Assembly: GCA_015680685.1 (NCBI GenBank)
Contig: MNCI01022121.1
Location: 335,515-399,514 of the forward strand
Length of the DNA: 64,000 nt
Direction: 5' to 3'
From: Gnetum montanum
Lineage: Eukaryota; Streptophyta; Gnetopsida; Gnetales; Gnetaceae
Below the pieces are notes generated by a model. That model had not been told where the DNA came from. It was given only the letters and a program-made list of their open reading frames with translations, and searched no databases. The position numbers and the translations under genes were made by a program. Below, one piece after another: positions 21,744-31,300 of the stretch. Numbering within the stretch: position 1 is the first letter of the stretch; every line of letters begins with the position of its first letter.

Positions 21744-22895
21744 CTAGATAATAAGGAACAGTGTTTAAGATTTTTAGGATGTGTAAATTATGTTTCTAAG
21801 CATATTCCAAAGTTTAGTGATAAAACAACAGAAATTAGATGGTGTAAAAACCAAATGCCATTTGTTTGGACCAGAAAAGCAACAGAACAAGTTATTCAGT
21901 TGAAAAATGAGTGTCAGAACCTCCCACCGCTTAATCCAATTATTTCTAGACCATTTTTGTTAAATACATATGCAAGTTATGATGCTTGGGCAGCCGTCCT
22001 GCTAAGAAAAGGAGAACGGAATGAGGAAGAAATATGTTCTTATGCATCAGGAAGTTTCCACAACCATGACCTCAATTATTGGCCAACCGAAAAAGAAATT
22101 TTAGCAGCAATTCGAGGACTAGAAAATTTTCATATCTATATAATTAAAGGCCCTTTCATTCTAAGAACCAATTTAGCTAATTTGTCTAGCTTGCTAAAGC
22201 AAAAAATTCAACCTTCGCCAAAGTTGCAGAGATTTGCTTGGTGGCAGTTTTTGCTAGCTCAATATTAGTTTTCAGTTGAAAGGATTCCAGGCCCTGTGAA
22301 TTTCTTACCAGATGCATTAACTAGAGAGCTCAAATGACAAATCAAAATGATGGTATCAACTACACCGCCAGAAGGAAGTAGCTCAACTCAGAATCCACTT
22401 CAAGATAATGAAGATTGGTTAGCTTGGACAGTTTCAACCTTAGAAGAACGAGTGAGATGGTGTAGACAGATCACAGAATTATTTCCACAAGATTGAAGTC
22501 TTAGCATCACAAAGCAATATCCAACAATTGATTTTTTTATCAACATGGTAGGAAGAATTGATTGTTTGATTAACAATTTACGGTGGAGTTGATTGGAACC
22601 AAAGATTCTAAAACATCTCCAACAGCTTGAAGTTTTAGATAATCTGTTATTAATCCGAAGGCCTTTGTTTGCTAATGATCATGCTAGATGCTATTTAAAT
22701 CAGGTTTGTGAATCGAATGGTTGGGAACATAAACTTTGTCTAATTTTTCAAAGGATTAATTTCTTTAATACCACCACCTGGTACAAGAATGAACAACTCG
22801 TCCCAAAACAAATAGAAGCAGCTCAAGCCTCCAAATCGCCCGCCAATGTCCTATCAGAACTTTCAAAGCTGATCAAAGATTGCCAATATTTCTAG
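21744..22895 (+). pseudogene. EPRV copy b: RNase H and C-terminal tail
   Basis: The RNase H region (21855-22268) follows the RT connection. Two acidic positions present in copy a are changed: the first Asp is Tyr (NTYASYD) and the late Asp is Asn (RTNLANL). This copy could therefore not cut RNA even if read through. Stops follow at 22266, about 22336, 22495 and 22591. The last open piece (22593-22895) has no recognised domain, and copy a has a matching tail. Confidence 0.75.
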
Positions 22896-22941
22896 AAGAC
22901 ATGTGGCAAAATATGTGGAGTCCACAAAGCCATCCTCAAAG

Positions 22942-23070
22942 CTGTCACTTGATGTCACCCAAAGGATAAGGATGAAGCGTCAGCCAAAGGATAAGGATGC
23001 AACATTGGCCAAAGGATAAGGATATCGCGTCAAAATGTAGATAAGGATGTCGAGTCATCATCCAGATAAG
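22942..23070 (+). promoter_or_regulatory. EPRV copy b upstream promoter repeats
   Basis: Five ATAAGGAT copies spaced 25-30 bases, three of them in the longer unit CCAAAGGATAAGGAT, mirror copy a. The as-1-like site is decayed: both TGACG cores read TGACA on the minus strand (CTGTCACTTGATGTCA), as expected from C-to-T loss at methylated CpG. Confidence 0.6.
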
Positions 23071-23129
23071 GATGAACTTAGTCAGTTAAGAAGTTTGTCC
23101 GCTAGTGACCCCTAGCTCTCCTCAAATAC

Positions 23130-23138
23130 TCTAAATAA
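23130..23138 (+). promoter_or_regulatory. mutated TATA box of EPRV copy b
   Basis: TCTAAATAA occupies the position of TATAAATAA in copy a, one substitution. The following GAGGCTCGCCTC start region is conserved. Confidence 0.55.
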
Positions 23139-23321
23139 GAGGCTCGCCTCTCTTTGTAAATCATGGGCAAGAAGCCGAAGCAAGTAGTTACAAAGCAGTT
23201 CCCAAGTCTAAAGTCTAAAGTTTGTTCATACTACTCTCTTTATGTTCTCAGTTGAAGATATCCCATTGCTAATACTATTTCTATATCTCATCCTGCTTTT
23301 TTATTATCATTTCAAGGTCTT

Positions 23322-24486
23322 TATGTCTAGAAATAATTGGATTAAGCGGTGGGAGGTTCTGACACTCCTTTTTCAACTAAATAACTTGTTCTGTTGCTTT
23401 TCTGGTCCAAACAAATGGCATTTGGTTTTTACACCATCTGATTTCTATTGTTTTATCACTAAACTTTGGAATATGATTAGAAACATAATTTACACATCCT
23501 AAAAATCTTAAACATTGTTCCTTATTATCTAGTCGATCTGGAAACTGAACTATTTTTTGCAGAACATGCGGCTGCATGTAGATTTTTCCATTCTTCAACT
23601 GAACTCCTAAAAATTCAATCTCTTGCTTTCCAACTTGAAACTTACTTGGATCCTTTGATAATCAAATTCCATGGGTCTTGAAAATCTTGACAAATTGCTG
23701 GATGTGGTTGACATGCTCTTTGATTGAACTTGAAAATATTAAGAAATCATCTTTGTAGTTAGCTATGAAGTCATGATACTTGCCAAAAACTGAATCCATT
23801 CTATGCTGGAACTGTGAAGGTGCGTTCTTGAGACCAAACGGCATGACTTTCCATTCATAGAGACCTTGAGGTGTTGAGAATGTTGTTTTGTGCCTATCTT
23901 CTTCTGTTATCTTGATTTGATGATAACCTGACTTACAATCAAATTTATTGAAGATAACTTTAGTAGCAACTTTCTGAATGAGACCTTCTTTGTTTGGCAA
24001 TGGCCATTTGATGTCGATTGTGACGGCATTTAATGGAATGTAATTGATCACCATTCTGGCTTTTCCTCTTTTGATTTCAGCATGATTTCTACCTACAAAT
24101 CTTGCACAAGAATAATTTTACTGTGAAGGAATAATCAAACCTTTCTTAAGGCATTCTTCGACTTGTTTATGTATTTCTTCTGTATCGGCTAGATTTAACA
24201 AAATTTGCTTGCTTTGAACTGGAATATTGTGCACTGTAGGTATGTAAGCCACCAGACTATCTTTGTCCCAAAATTCTAATGGATGTTCACAACAACATTC
24301 CTGCAAAGCATAAAAACAGGGGACTAAATCCTTTTCGTCAGTGTTGAGATTGATTTGTGCTTTCTTCAGCTATTGATTATGCTAGTATTTGACTCTAGCC
24401 ACTTCTTCTATTTCAGCTTGTGTGATGATCTGAGAGAGTGTTGGATTCTGATGAAGCTTCTTGATTTGTGGATGCTTATTTTTGAT
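23322..24486 (-). mobile_element. endogenous pararetrovirus, copy c (minus-strand RT fragment)
   Basis: It is a third piece of the same virus, covering the protease end, RT and RNase H start, homologous to 20800-21980 of copy b in reverse. Its borders are sharp at TCTAGAAATAATTGG (left) and GCTTATTTTTGATGG (right). In the RT active-site context the first residues read Y-K-D-D instead of Y-I-D-D (about 23752). Stops near 24118 and 23662 break it. Confidence 0.82.
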
Positions 24487-26330
24487 GGATAAAACAACAT
24501 ATGATACTATCAAAAAGAATTCAAGGACATTAGAAAAGTGAAGAGTGCTGGAGGGTGCCATTTATCTTTTTCCATCAATTCTTCTTTTGATTCAATCCTT
24601 TTCTACATCTTGATCTTCGATATTGATTATTGTTGGATGAAAGCACCTACAAGGTCAAATCTAAGTGCTCAAGAGGTAATAGTGTCCATCCCTAGACAAC
24701 AATATTTCTCAGAGATTTCTAGGAATGCTACAACTTTCTTAATGCACTTTAAGGAGGGAAAGGGAAAAACTATCTTGGTGATGCAACAACATGGACTAGA
24801 GATAGTAGTAAAGGTAGTGGCTGATTATGTTGTAGAGGAATTGAATGCTCTGATGGCTATCATGCTATGCATTACTACACTCAGAGACATGCAAGCATCC
24901 ACAGGATCAACAAGCGATAGGCTAAGTGCAACCTAGCATGAGCAGGTGCTAGATCAACTAGTAGGGACCCAACAACTACTTCTAGAGATCTTCAATCTCC
25001 TAGAAAAAATCACTACTATCTTGTCAAAGCTACTAGAAGCTAAGGGCAAGCTCCTTATTGCAAACATCTAACTTAAGCTAGCCACAACCAAAAATCAACA
25101 GTTAACCACTAAAGTTGCAAAATTAAGAGTCCATTTCGCTAATCCTTTTGTTTCTAGCTAGGTAGTAACAAGGGATGAAGCTTTCTTATAGCTTCAAAAT
25201 AAATTCAAAGAGGTTGAAAATGAAAAAGAGATGATGGACTTTGATGCATCCTTCTCAAAGGCCTTGGCCTTCAACACTGATAAGGACTTGTCACAAGTCT
25301 GCAAGGAGAACCTAGCTCTAAACAAGAACATTTACCACCTATGGAATGTCAAGGCATGAAAAGACCAAATGGTGGAATTTGTGTAGTAGTAACAAAAGCA
25401 TCTTGCTAAGGTGAACATGGATTTGAGAAGGTTGGCCACTGAGAATTGTAATCTCTCAATGGAGAAACTCTATGCACTTTACCAAAAAATGACCATTGAG
25501 ATAGCTGTGTGGATGAATGAGGCCCTAAAGATTGAATGTGTAAAGAATTACTATAGGAACCAGGTTAGGCTTATTAAGGAAGTTAATGAAAAAGAAATTT
25601 AATTGGCCAAGGAAAAGATAAATGAGGTTCTTCAACAACTCCAATAGAGAGGCAATGCATGGAAGCCCATCTTTGATGGATTAAATGCTTACAAGAAGGC
25701 CAAAATTTTCCTAAAGGAGTTGTAGATCAAGGAGATGATGGAATATATGTATTTAGCCAACATCCAAAATGCAAACATAGCAATGCTGACTTCTAAAAGG
25801 CTATGGTTAGAGCTAGAGAAGTAAGTGGCCAACTCATATCTCCTATATGAGGCAAAGTTGAAGTACCATAAAGACACAAAGAAAAAGCTAGAAATAGATA
25901 ATGTTGAGCTTGATGTTCTCCGAGCTTACTTCACGAATTAACAATAAGTAGTGGAGATGTGGCTAGAAGCATGAATAATTACCGGGAGCTAAAAAACCTT
26001 ATTAGGATGTTTGACATTAAATGAAAATAATTTGTTGCTTGGCATATGAATGTCAAGAAGTTTTTATCAGCCATGCCCTATCCATGGGATATTCTTGTAC
26101 TAACTCACATTGATGATGTCATGTGAACTATGTACAATCCATAGAGTAAGAAGGAAAAGATGAAGGCACTATTGGATGTCTTTGGTCTTCCACCAGAAGC
26201 AACTACTATAGTAGTATAACTGTAACCACTACCTCAGCCTCAATCTCCATGCATAACAAAGGCTAGAGAAGGTCTAATAGCATCCTAGGAGTCTCCACCT
26301 CTTGGCACTATGTGACCTTCTCTTCATCTT
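24487..26330 (+). pseudogene. broken coiled-coil protein gene, unrecognised
   Basis: One plus-strand frame from about 24600 can be followed through stops to about 25940, with another frame to 26330. The longest piece is 24538-24936 (132 residues). It is rich in Lys, Glu and Leu with heptad-like stretches (KLRVHFAN, EVENEKEMMDF, LATENCNLSMEKL) and holds no enzyme motif. It may be an extra ORF of a retroelement, since plant Ty3 elements often carry coiled-coil proteins, or a host pseudogene. Flanked left by the viral block and right by AT-rich DNA. Confidence 0.35.
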
Positions 26331-27299
26331 AGGCTATCAGAGCATTTCAACTATCAATTTTATAAGGCTGTTTAATTTTTTTTTTTAGAACATTCATTTT
26401 TGTAAATGTTGTAATTCCATATAATCATGTACTTAGAGTTAGTTAATTGAGTCAGTTAGTTAGTGATTCCATACCTTCCCATATTTTATAAGAGCTCAAT
26501 CCCACCTTTATTTACTTAATAAAAAATTTTTAATTAGTCATGGAGGTATGATGAATCATTGTTGGGTTGCATCGATGGGCATGTGTCAACAAATCCCTGT
26601 TAACACATGGGATGATGCATCAACATAGTATATATCTCAGCTTATATAAATGCATGAACCCACTACATTTAAGGCATCATTGAGTTAATAGTGTAGTTGA
26701 ACTCTTGCAATTTCATTCCATGAGAGTTAGAATATTTTCTAAGTGCCCACAGTAGGAGTTAAGAATTGTATGGATCCTTATTCAAGCACCAATGTACCTA
26801 GATATATTGGTGTGATGGCAATAAAGATGAGATTCTTGAAATCCCTTGCAACACTTAGAATAGCTTAATGTTTAATTTTATGTACTTTAAGTTCATGTTT
26901 TGATTTAATTAATTAATTAATGTCCTTAAGTAATACACATAATTACAACCACCTCAAGCATACCATTAATGCCTGGTAATCCCAATAGTGTTATTGCTTG
27001 GTACACCCAGTAGCCTAACACTTGGTAACACAGTAGCATTGTAATGATTTCAAGATGTGTACAAAAGGTAGGCTTAGATAGTTAGGTTAGGAAATAGACT
27101 AAGACATTAGACAATTATTTAGACTACTTTCTAATTAATTAATCTATTTCATGCTCAGGATAATTAGAATAAAAATATAAAAGTCTATAAAAATCATATG
27201 CCTTAGCTTACACTTACACTTATACAAGTGAAGCCAAGAAGACAACAATCATCTCCTTAAGTCACTATCTTGTCTATTGTACATTTGAAGAGTTGATGT
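26331..27299. other. AT-rich DNA without recognised genes
   Basis: It contains T and A runs and an AATT tandem near 26905 but no frame or motif I could assign. Confidence 0.6.
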
Positions 27300-27689
27300 C
27301 CACAAAATTCAACCAAATTTCTAATGAACACTTGTAATTCATATGGTTGGGTGTAGGGAGTACTTTCCACTCATCATCATGTATGAAGAAGCTACCACTA
27401 AAATTGAAACATCTTGTGGAAGTACATATGATATTTTAGTCATAATAGGTCTACATCAAGGGTTTATGCTCTTAGCCTATATTTATTTACCATTATCATA
27501 GATGAATTAACAAAGGAACTACAAGATGAAATCCTTTGGTGTATGCTATTTGTAGATGATATTGTACTGGTATATACAAATCAAGAAAATATTTGCTTCT
27601 AAAATGGAGAAGTTGAGATATACTCTAGATTCAAAAAGTTTAAAATTAGTAGAAGTAAGATAGAATATGTGGAATGCAATTTTAATAAT
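27300..27689 (+). pseudogene. LINE (L1-like) reverse transcriptase, part 1
   Basis: Frames with GLHQG, IIDELTKELQDEI, then the catalytic block MLFVDDIVLV (F-x-D-D), then KISRSKIEYVECNFNN match the RT of plant L1-type LINEs. At least one frameshift lies near 27450. The reading frame stops in mid-gene at 27689, where the Tat element begins, and resumes at 45638. The 5' part of the LINE was not recognised. Confidence 0.75.
27685..27689 (+). repeat. target-site duplication, left (ATAAT)
   Basis: ATAAT before the element and ATAAC after it (45638-45642) differ by one base. Removing the element and one copy restores the LINE frame (..E-C-N-F-N-N-N-I-N-S-D-E-I..). Confidence 0.75.
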
Positions 27690-28290
27690 TGTAGTGACCG
27701 AAAACATTGGTGGTTGGAACACCAAGAGGTTGCCGAGTGAATAGATTAACCCTGGATCCGTGGGAGGATCGTGCTGGAGAGAAATAGAAGTGGGGTGCCC
27801 TAAACAGTCTAGTCGATCAAATAGGGACTTAATCGGTGTATCTTAACCTTTTGTAAACATTTCTTTCAGAAGCAAGACATGCGAGGTAGGTCAACAATTG
27901 ACAAATATAAAGTGGTGAAAATAATGCAAAACAACTATGACAGTAAGCGAATAACAAAACAAATTTGGGTGAGAGAGAGTGCACCACCCCAAAGTTCACA
28001 AATTTGATCCTTTGCCTTGTTTGAAAAATGTACAACAGGTTGTGCAAGACTAGAGAGACACTACTTACACTGAATAGTATGGTCATAGGTCTTTTGCTTG
28101 CTACTCTATTTGTTAATATGCAAAAATTCTCAAATCAAAAAGGGATGTTTGGAGCCAACCAGAGAACCCAAAGGTAACCAAAATGCTCAAAAGAATGTCA
28201 ACTATGCTTTTTGAAAGCCAACTTAAAAGCCAACCTTTTTGTCAACCAGCCAACCAAGAAGCCAACCCTTTAAGTATTATTTGCCAGGGG

Positions 28291-28298
28291 ATTTATAG
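28291..28298 (-). promoter_or_regulatory. TATA box of the 3' LTR
   Basis: CTATAAAT on the minus strand, at the same place in the three sister LTRs. Confidence 0.6.
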
Positions 28299-28716
28299 GG
28301 CCAGGAGAAGGAGGAAAACATGGTCTAGAGGCCACATGTCCTGGGCCCTACAAGATGCCAACATGCCTGTACCATGTAGGTATGCGATGCTAGATGTGAA
28401 CCTTGTTACGTTATGACCATACCACTGACACTACATGTGCTAAAGTCCAGTGTGCTAATAATGTAAGAAAAGTGGAGCCTGTGCTCCAGGACTACGTCTT
28501 CCCTGCTCTTACAAGCAGGTCAAGCATAGGAACAATTTTTTTAAGGAGTCAACTAGGGGTATGCAAAATAGAGTGAAATCGTTGATTTTGATAAGAAGAT
28601 GCCAAAGTGAGAAAAATTTTTGCCAACATGTTCTAGAGCTACCTGAAGATGTCTTGATGCTTCTATGCCAATGTTGCACTACTCACGCTGTTGAACACAA
28701 CAATGTAGCATAAGTA

Positions 28717-29275
28717 GCTACTTGCTACACTGTGCTATGCTACATAGCATAGCATAGCATAGCCATTGGTCTTGACAAAAATTTGCATAGGATCCAAAGA
28801 GCATTTGTCTAAGGTTTGGTCAGGCAAATAACTACAGCTTTTTTCCTTCATGCGGAGAAGCCTTTGAACTTGCTAAACTCATGTTTGGAACACTTCTACT
28901 CTTTTTCATTGTTGCTACACTGTGCTCCGCTACATAGTGTAGCACAGTGTAGCAACCAATGTACCTTCTTTTTTGAATCCATCATTTTCTAGTAAGAAAC
29001 TTTGCTCGAGGCCTAAGGGCTAAGTGAGACAACCAGTTTTAGAGGCTGAAGCATTACCAAGTGCAATTTTCTTGTTGGAATCACTTGGCAAGTTGGCTTT
29101 TCTACTCTACCTTTGCTACATTGTGCTATGCTACATAGTGTACCATAGTGTAACACCTTGTGTTAACTAAATCCTGACTTGCCTTGTAATCATTCTATCA
29201 CTTCACATTTGTATGCTTGCGCAGCTATCTTTCAAGGCTTGCTACACTACATAGCGTAGCGTAGTGTAGCAGAAT
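28717..29275 (-). repeat. four U3 hairpins, 3' LTR
   Basis: The clearest is 28911-28956: GTTGCTACACTGTGCT pairs perfectly with AGCACAGTGTAGCAAC around a 14-base loop. Others lie at about 28717-28757, 29115-29160 and 29240-29270. The spacing is about 100-200 bases. Confidence 0.8.
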
Positions 29276-29541
29276 TCTTCACTAGAAAATTTTCCGAACT
29301 ATTTTGCTCATCCCAAAAACTTTTGATAGCTCCTAGCATGGTCTTTGGGTAGACTATTAGCCAGGTCAATTGTCTAGTTGGGTAGGCTGGAGAGTTCGAC
29401 GAGCCTGTTAGTCCTAGAGATGGAAAACTTGCCAGAATAGACAGTCTATCCTTAGGGTAAACCATCATGACACTGCACTTGTGGAAGTCCTTGCCTAAAT
29501 TCCAAGAATCTGCTAAAGCATGAGGGTCCTGAAATTTTATG

Positions 29542-29617
29542 TTGTTTCACTAGCCCCTCTTTGTTGACGTCCAGAGGATCTGCTTGATAGATGTTGACAA
29601 AGAATACGAAACACCAT
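29542..29617 (-). other. polypurine-tract palindrome of the 17.9-kb element
   Basis: On the minus strand, CGTCAACAAAGAGGGGCTAG precedes the LTR start at 29549. The opposing arm is GTTGACAAAGAATACGAAACACCA (plus strand, ending 29617). Confidence 0.75.
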
Positions 29618-30945
29618 GAAGGGAAAGACACCAACATTGCTCTCTGGCGGTTGCTTAAATGGCACTTTTCTATGTTTGTAAGTATCAGGATAGTTGTGTA
29701 GGAAAAAAGTAGGAAAAGGATGGATTTGAGGGGACAGGTTCAGGAAGAGAAAAGATGAAATGTAGCACAATCCCTCATCGGAATGCTTGTGATGGATTCA
29801 GTGCATGTGGACATCTTTCTTTTGTTGGTTTCTGAGACCTCATCAGAATGCTTGGAGATGGTCATTGTAAAACAGCTGGTGTGCCATTTGTTTTGGGAAT
29901 ATGCTCTTTTTTTAAGCTTTTTTACACTTTTGCACTTTTCTTTTGTTGTTTAGCCATGTTCACTTGCAAAAAATATTTTTTTATAGGACAAGTGTTTCCT
30001 CCCCAAGATGAGTTGTGTTACATCCTTACGGGGCTTTGACCTACCTACAAATGCTTTTCATGTAGCGAGGTACATTACGTGTGTCATGGACTTTGCGGTC
30101 GAGCATATGGTAGGGCTTTACATGCATCAAGAAAGCTTGTAAAAGAGGTGTGAATAGGGAAACTACTAGTGTAAGAAACAAGATGATGAAGGTTAAGCGA
30201 AAGGGCAGGATATGCACTCCCAAGTAGCTAAGCTAGCTAGAGTGATCACCTTGGAATGTTGTAGTGTCCCGTTCTCTTGGCAAAATGCATCCCTGATCGA
30301 CGCCATCTGAGTTCGTATCCTGCAAGTGCAATAGAAAGCAGACCAGAGAAATGTAACCATGAAATGTAGTTAGACAAAGATCTTACTTTCTTTAGACACT
30401 ATTGAAGTCACAGGAATTGTTGTTGAGGCATGCGATGTCTAAGGTAGGAAAGCTAGTAGTGGTTTTGGTAGCGGCAACCTGAAGGGGTCGACATTGAGGG
30501 GACTAGAAGTTGTAGTAATGTGAGTGCTCAAGAGTCCACGCCCAAGGCAAACATCATGGAGTTCAACTATAATCATAGAGGCATAATATTTGAACATCTA
30601 TTGAACTCAGACAATGGCAAGGGCCGGAGGGCAACAACTTTGTGGCTAGGCCACAATAGTACTGGGACTCCAATAGCAGGTGTTGACAATGAAAGCTACT
30701 ACCAGGGTAACGGGCTATGGTGGCAATAGCTCTAGAAGGTCAACAAGATGTCAAATGAAATCTTTGAATGATCAACAAGATGATAGGTGTGGTCACATAG
30801 CATATGTTCTAGAGGGTGTTCTCCAATCATCGTGAACTATGTTCTGGAACTACAATGTCCCATCCCATGTTGGCATTGTGCATGCTCCCTTATTTATAGG
30901 GTCATGGATGCGAGCTGGAAACGTTGTGCCATGAACATAGTTTAA
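29618..30945 (-). other. 3' non-coding internal region
   Basis: It is collinear with 58061-59040 and with 6370-7362 (reverse). No coding frame is supported. Phrases shared with 58200-58440 include GGACAAGTGTTTCCTCC and GATGAGTTGTGTTACATCC. Confidence 0.65.
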
Positions 30946-31300
30946 GGTCCTAGTAGACTATTAGATGTACTGGTTTAAGGTCCTAGCAGACTATAATGTG
31001 CTAGTTTAAGGTCCTAGCAAACCGCTGAGCTAGTTTAAGGTCCTAGCAGACTGCAATGTGCTAGTTTAAGAGCCTAGCAAACCGTTGAGCTAGTTTAAGA
31101 TCCTAGCAAACTCTTGTGCTAGTTTAAGATCCTAACAGACTGTGGATGGGCCAGTTTAAGGTCATAGCAGATAATCTATGCCAATTTTATGTCGTAGAAA
31201 ATGGTCTATGCTAGTTTATAGTCATAGACGACTATCTATGCCAGTTTATAGTCATAGTGAACTATAGATGCCAGTTTATAGTCATAGTAGACTATTGATG
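30946..31300 (-). repeat. array of CTAGTTTAAGGTCCTAGCAGACT units after pol
   Basis: About twelve units of 26-33 bases drift from AGTTTAAGGTCCTAGCA to AGTTTATAGTCATAGTA toward pol. Compare 59041-59285 in the second element. Confidence 0.85.

Larger units (their letters stand above)
17272..23321 (+). mobile_element. endogenous pararetrovirus, copy b (plus strand)
   Basis: This is the most complete copy: movement protein, coiled coil, capsid, protease, RT, RNase H, tail, promoter and leader start. From 17283 to the assembly gap everything is in one frame apart from stops, indicating a single polyprotein as in petunia vein clearing virus-type genomes. Breaks include about nine in-frame stops before the gap, a stop in the protease, and a 2-base deletion near 20838. 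It joins copy a head to head at about 17271 and copy c at about 23321. Confidence 0.85.
27690..29549 (-). mobile_element. 3' LTR of the 17.9-kb element
   Basis: 1860 bp. In plus-strand reading it begins TGTAGTGACCG and ends TGTTTCA. It contains four palindromic U3 hairpins (about 28717-29275), a CTATAAAT box at 28291-28298 (minus) and a U5 part. It is paired with 43826-45637. Confidence 0.85.
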
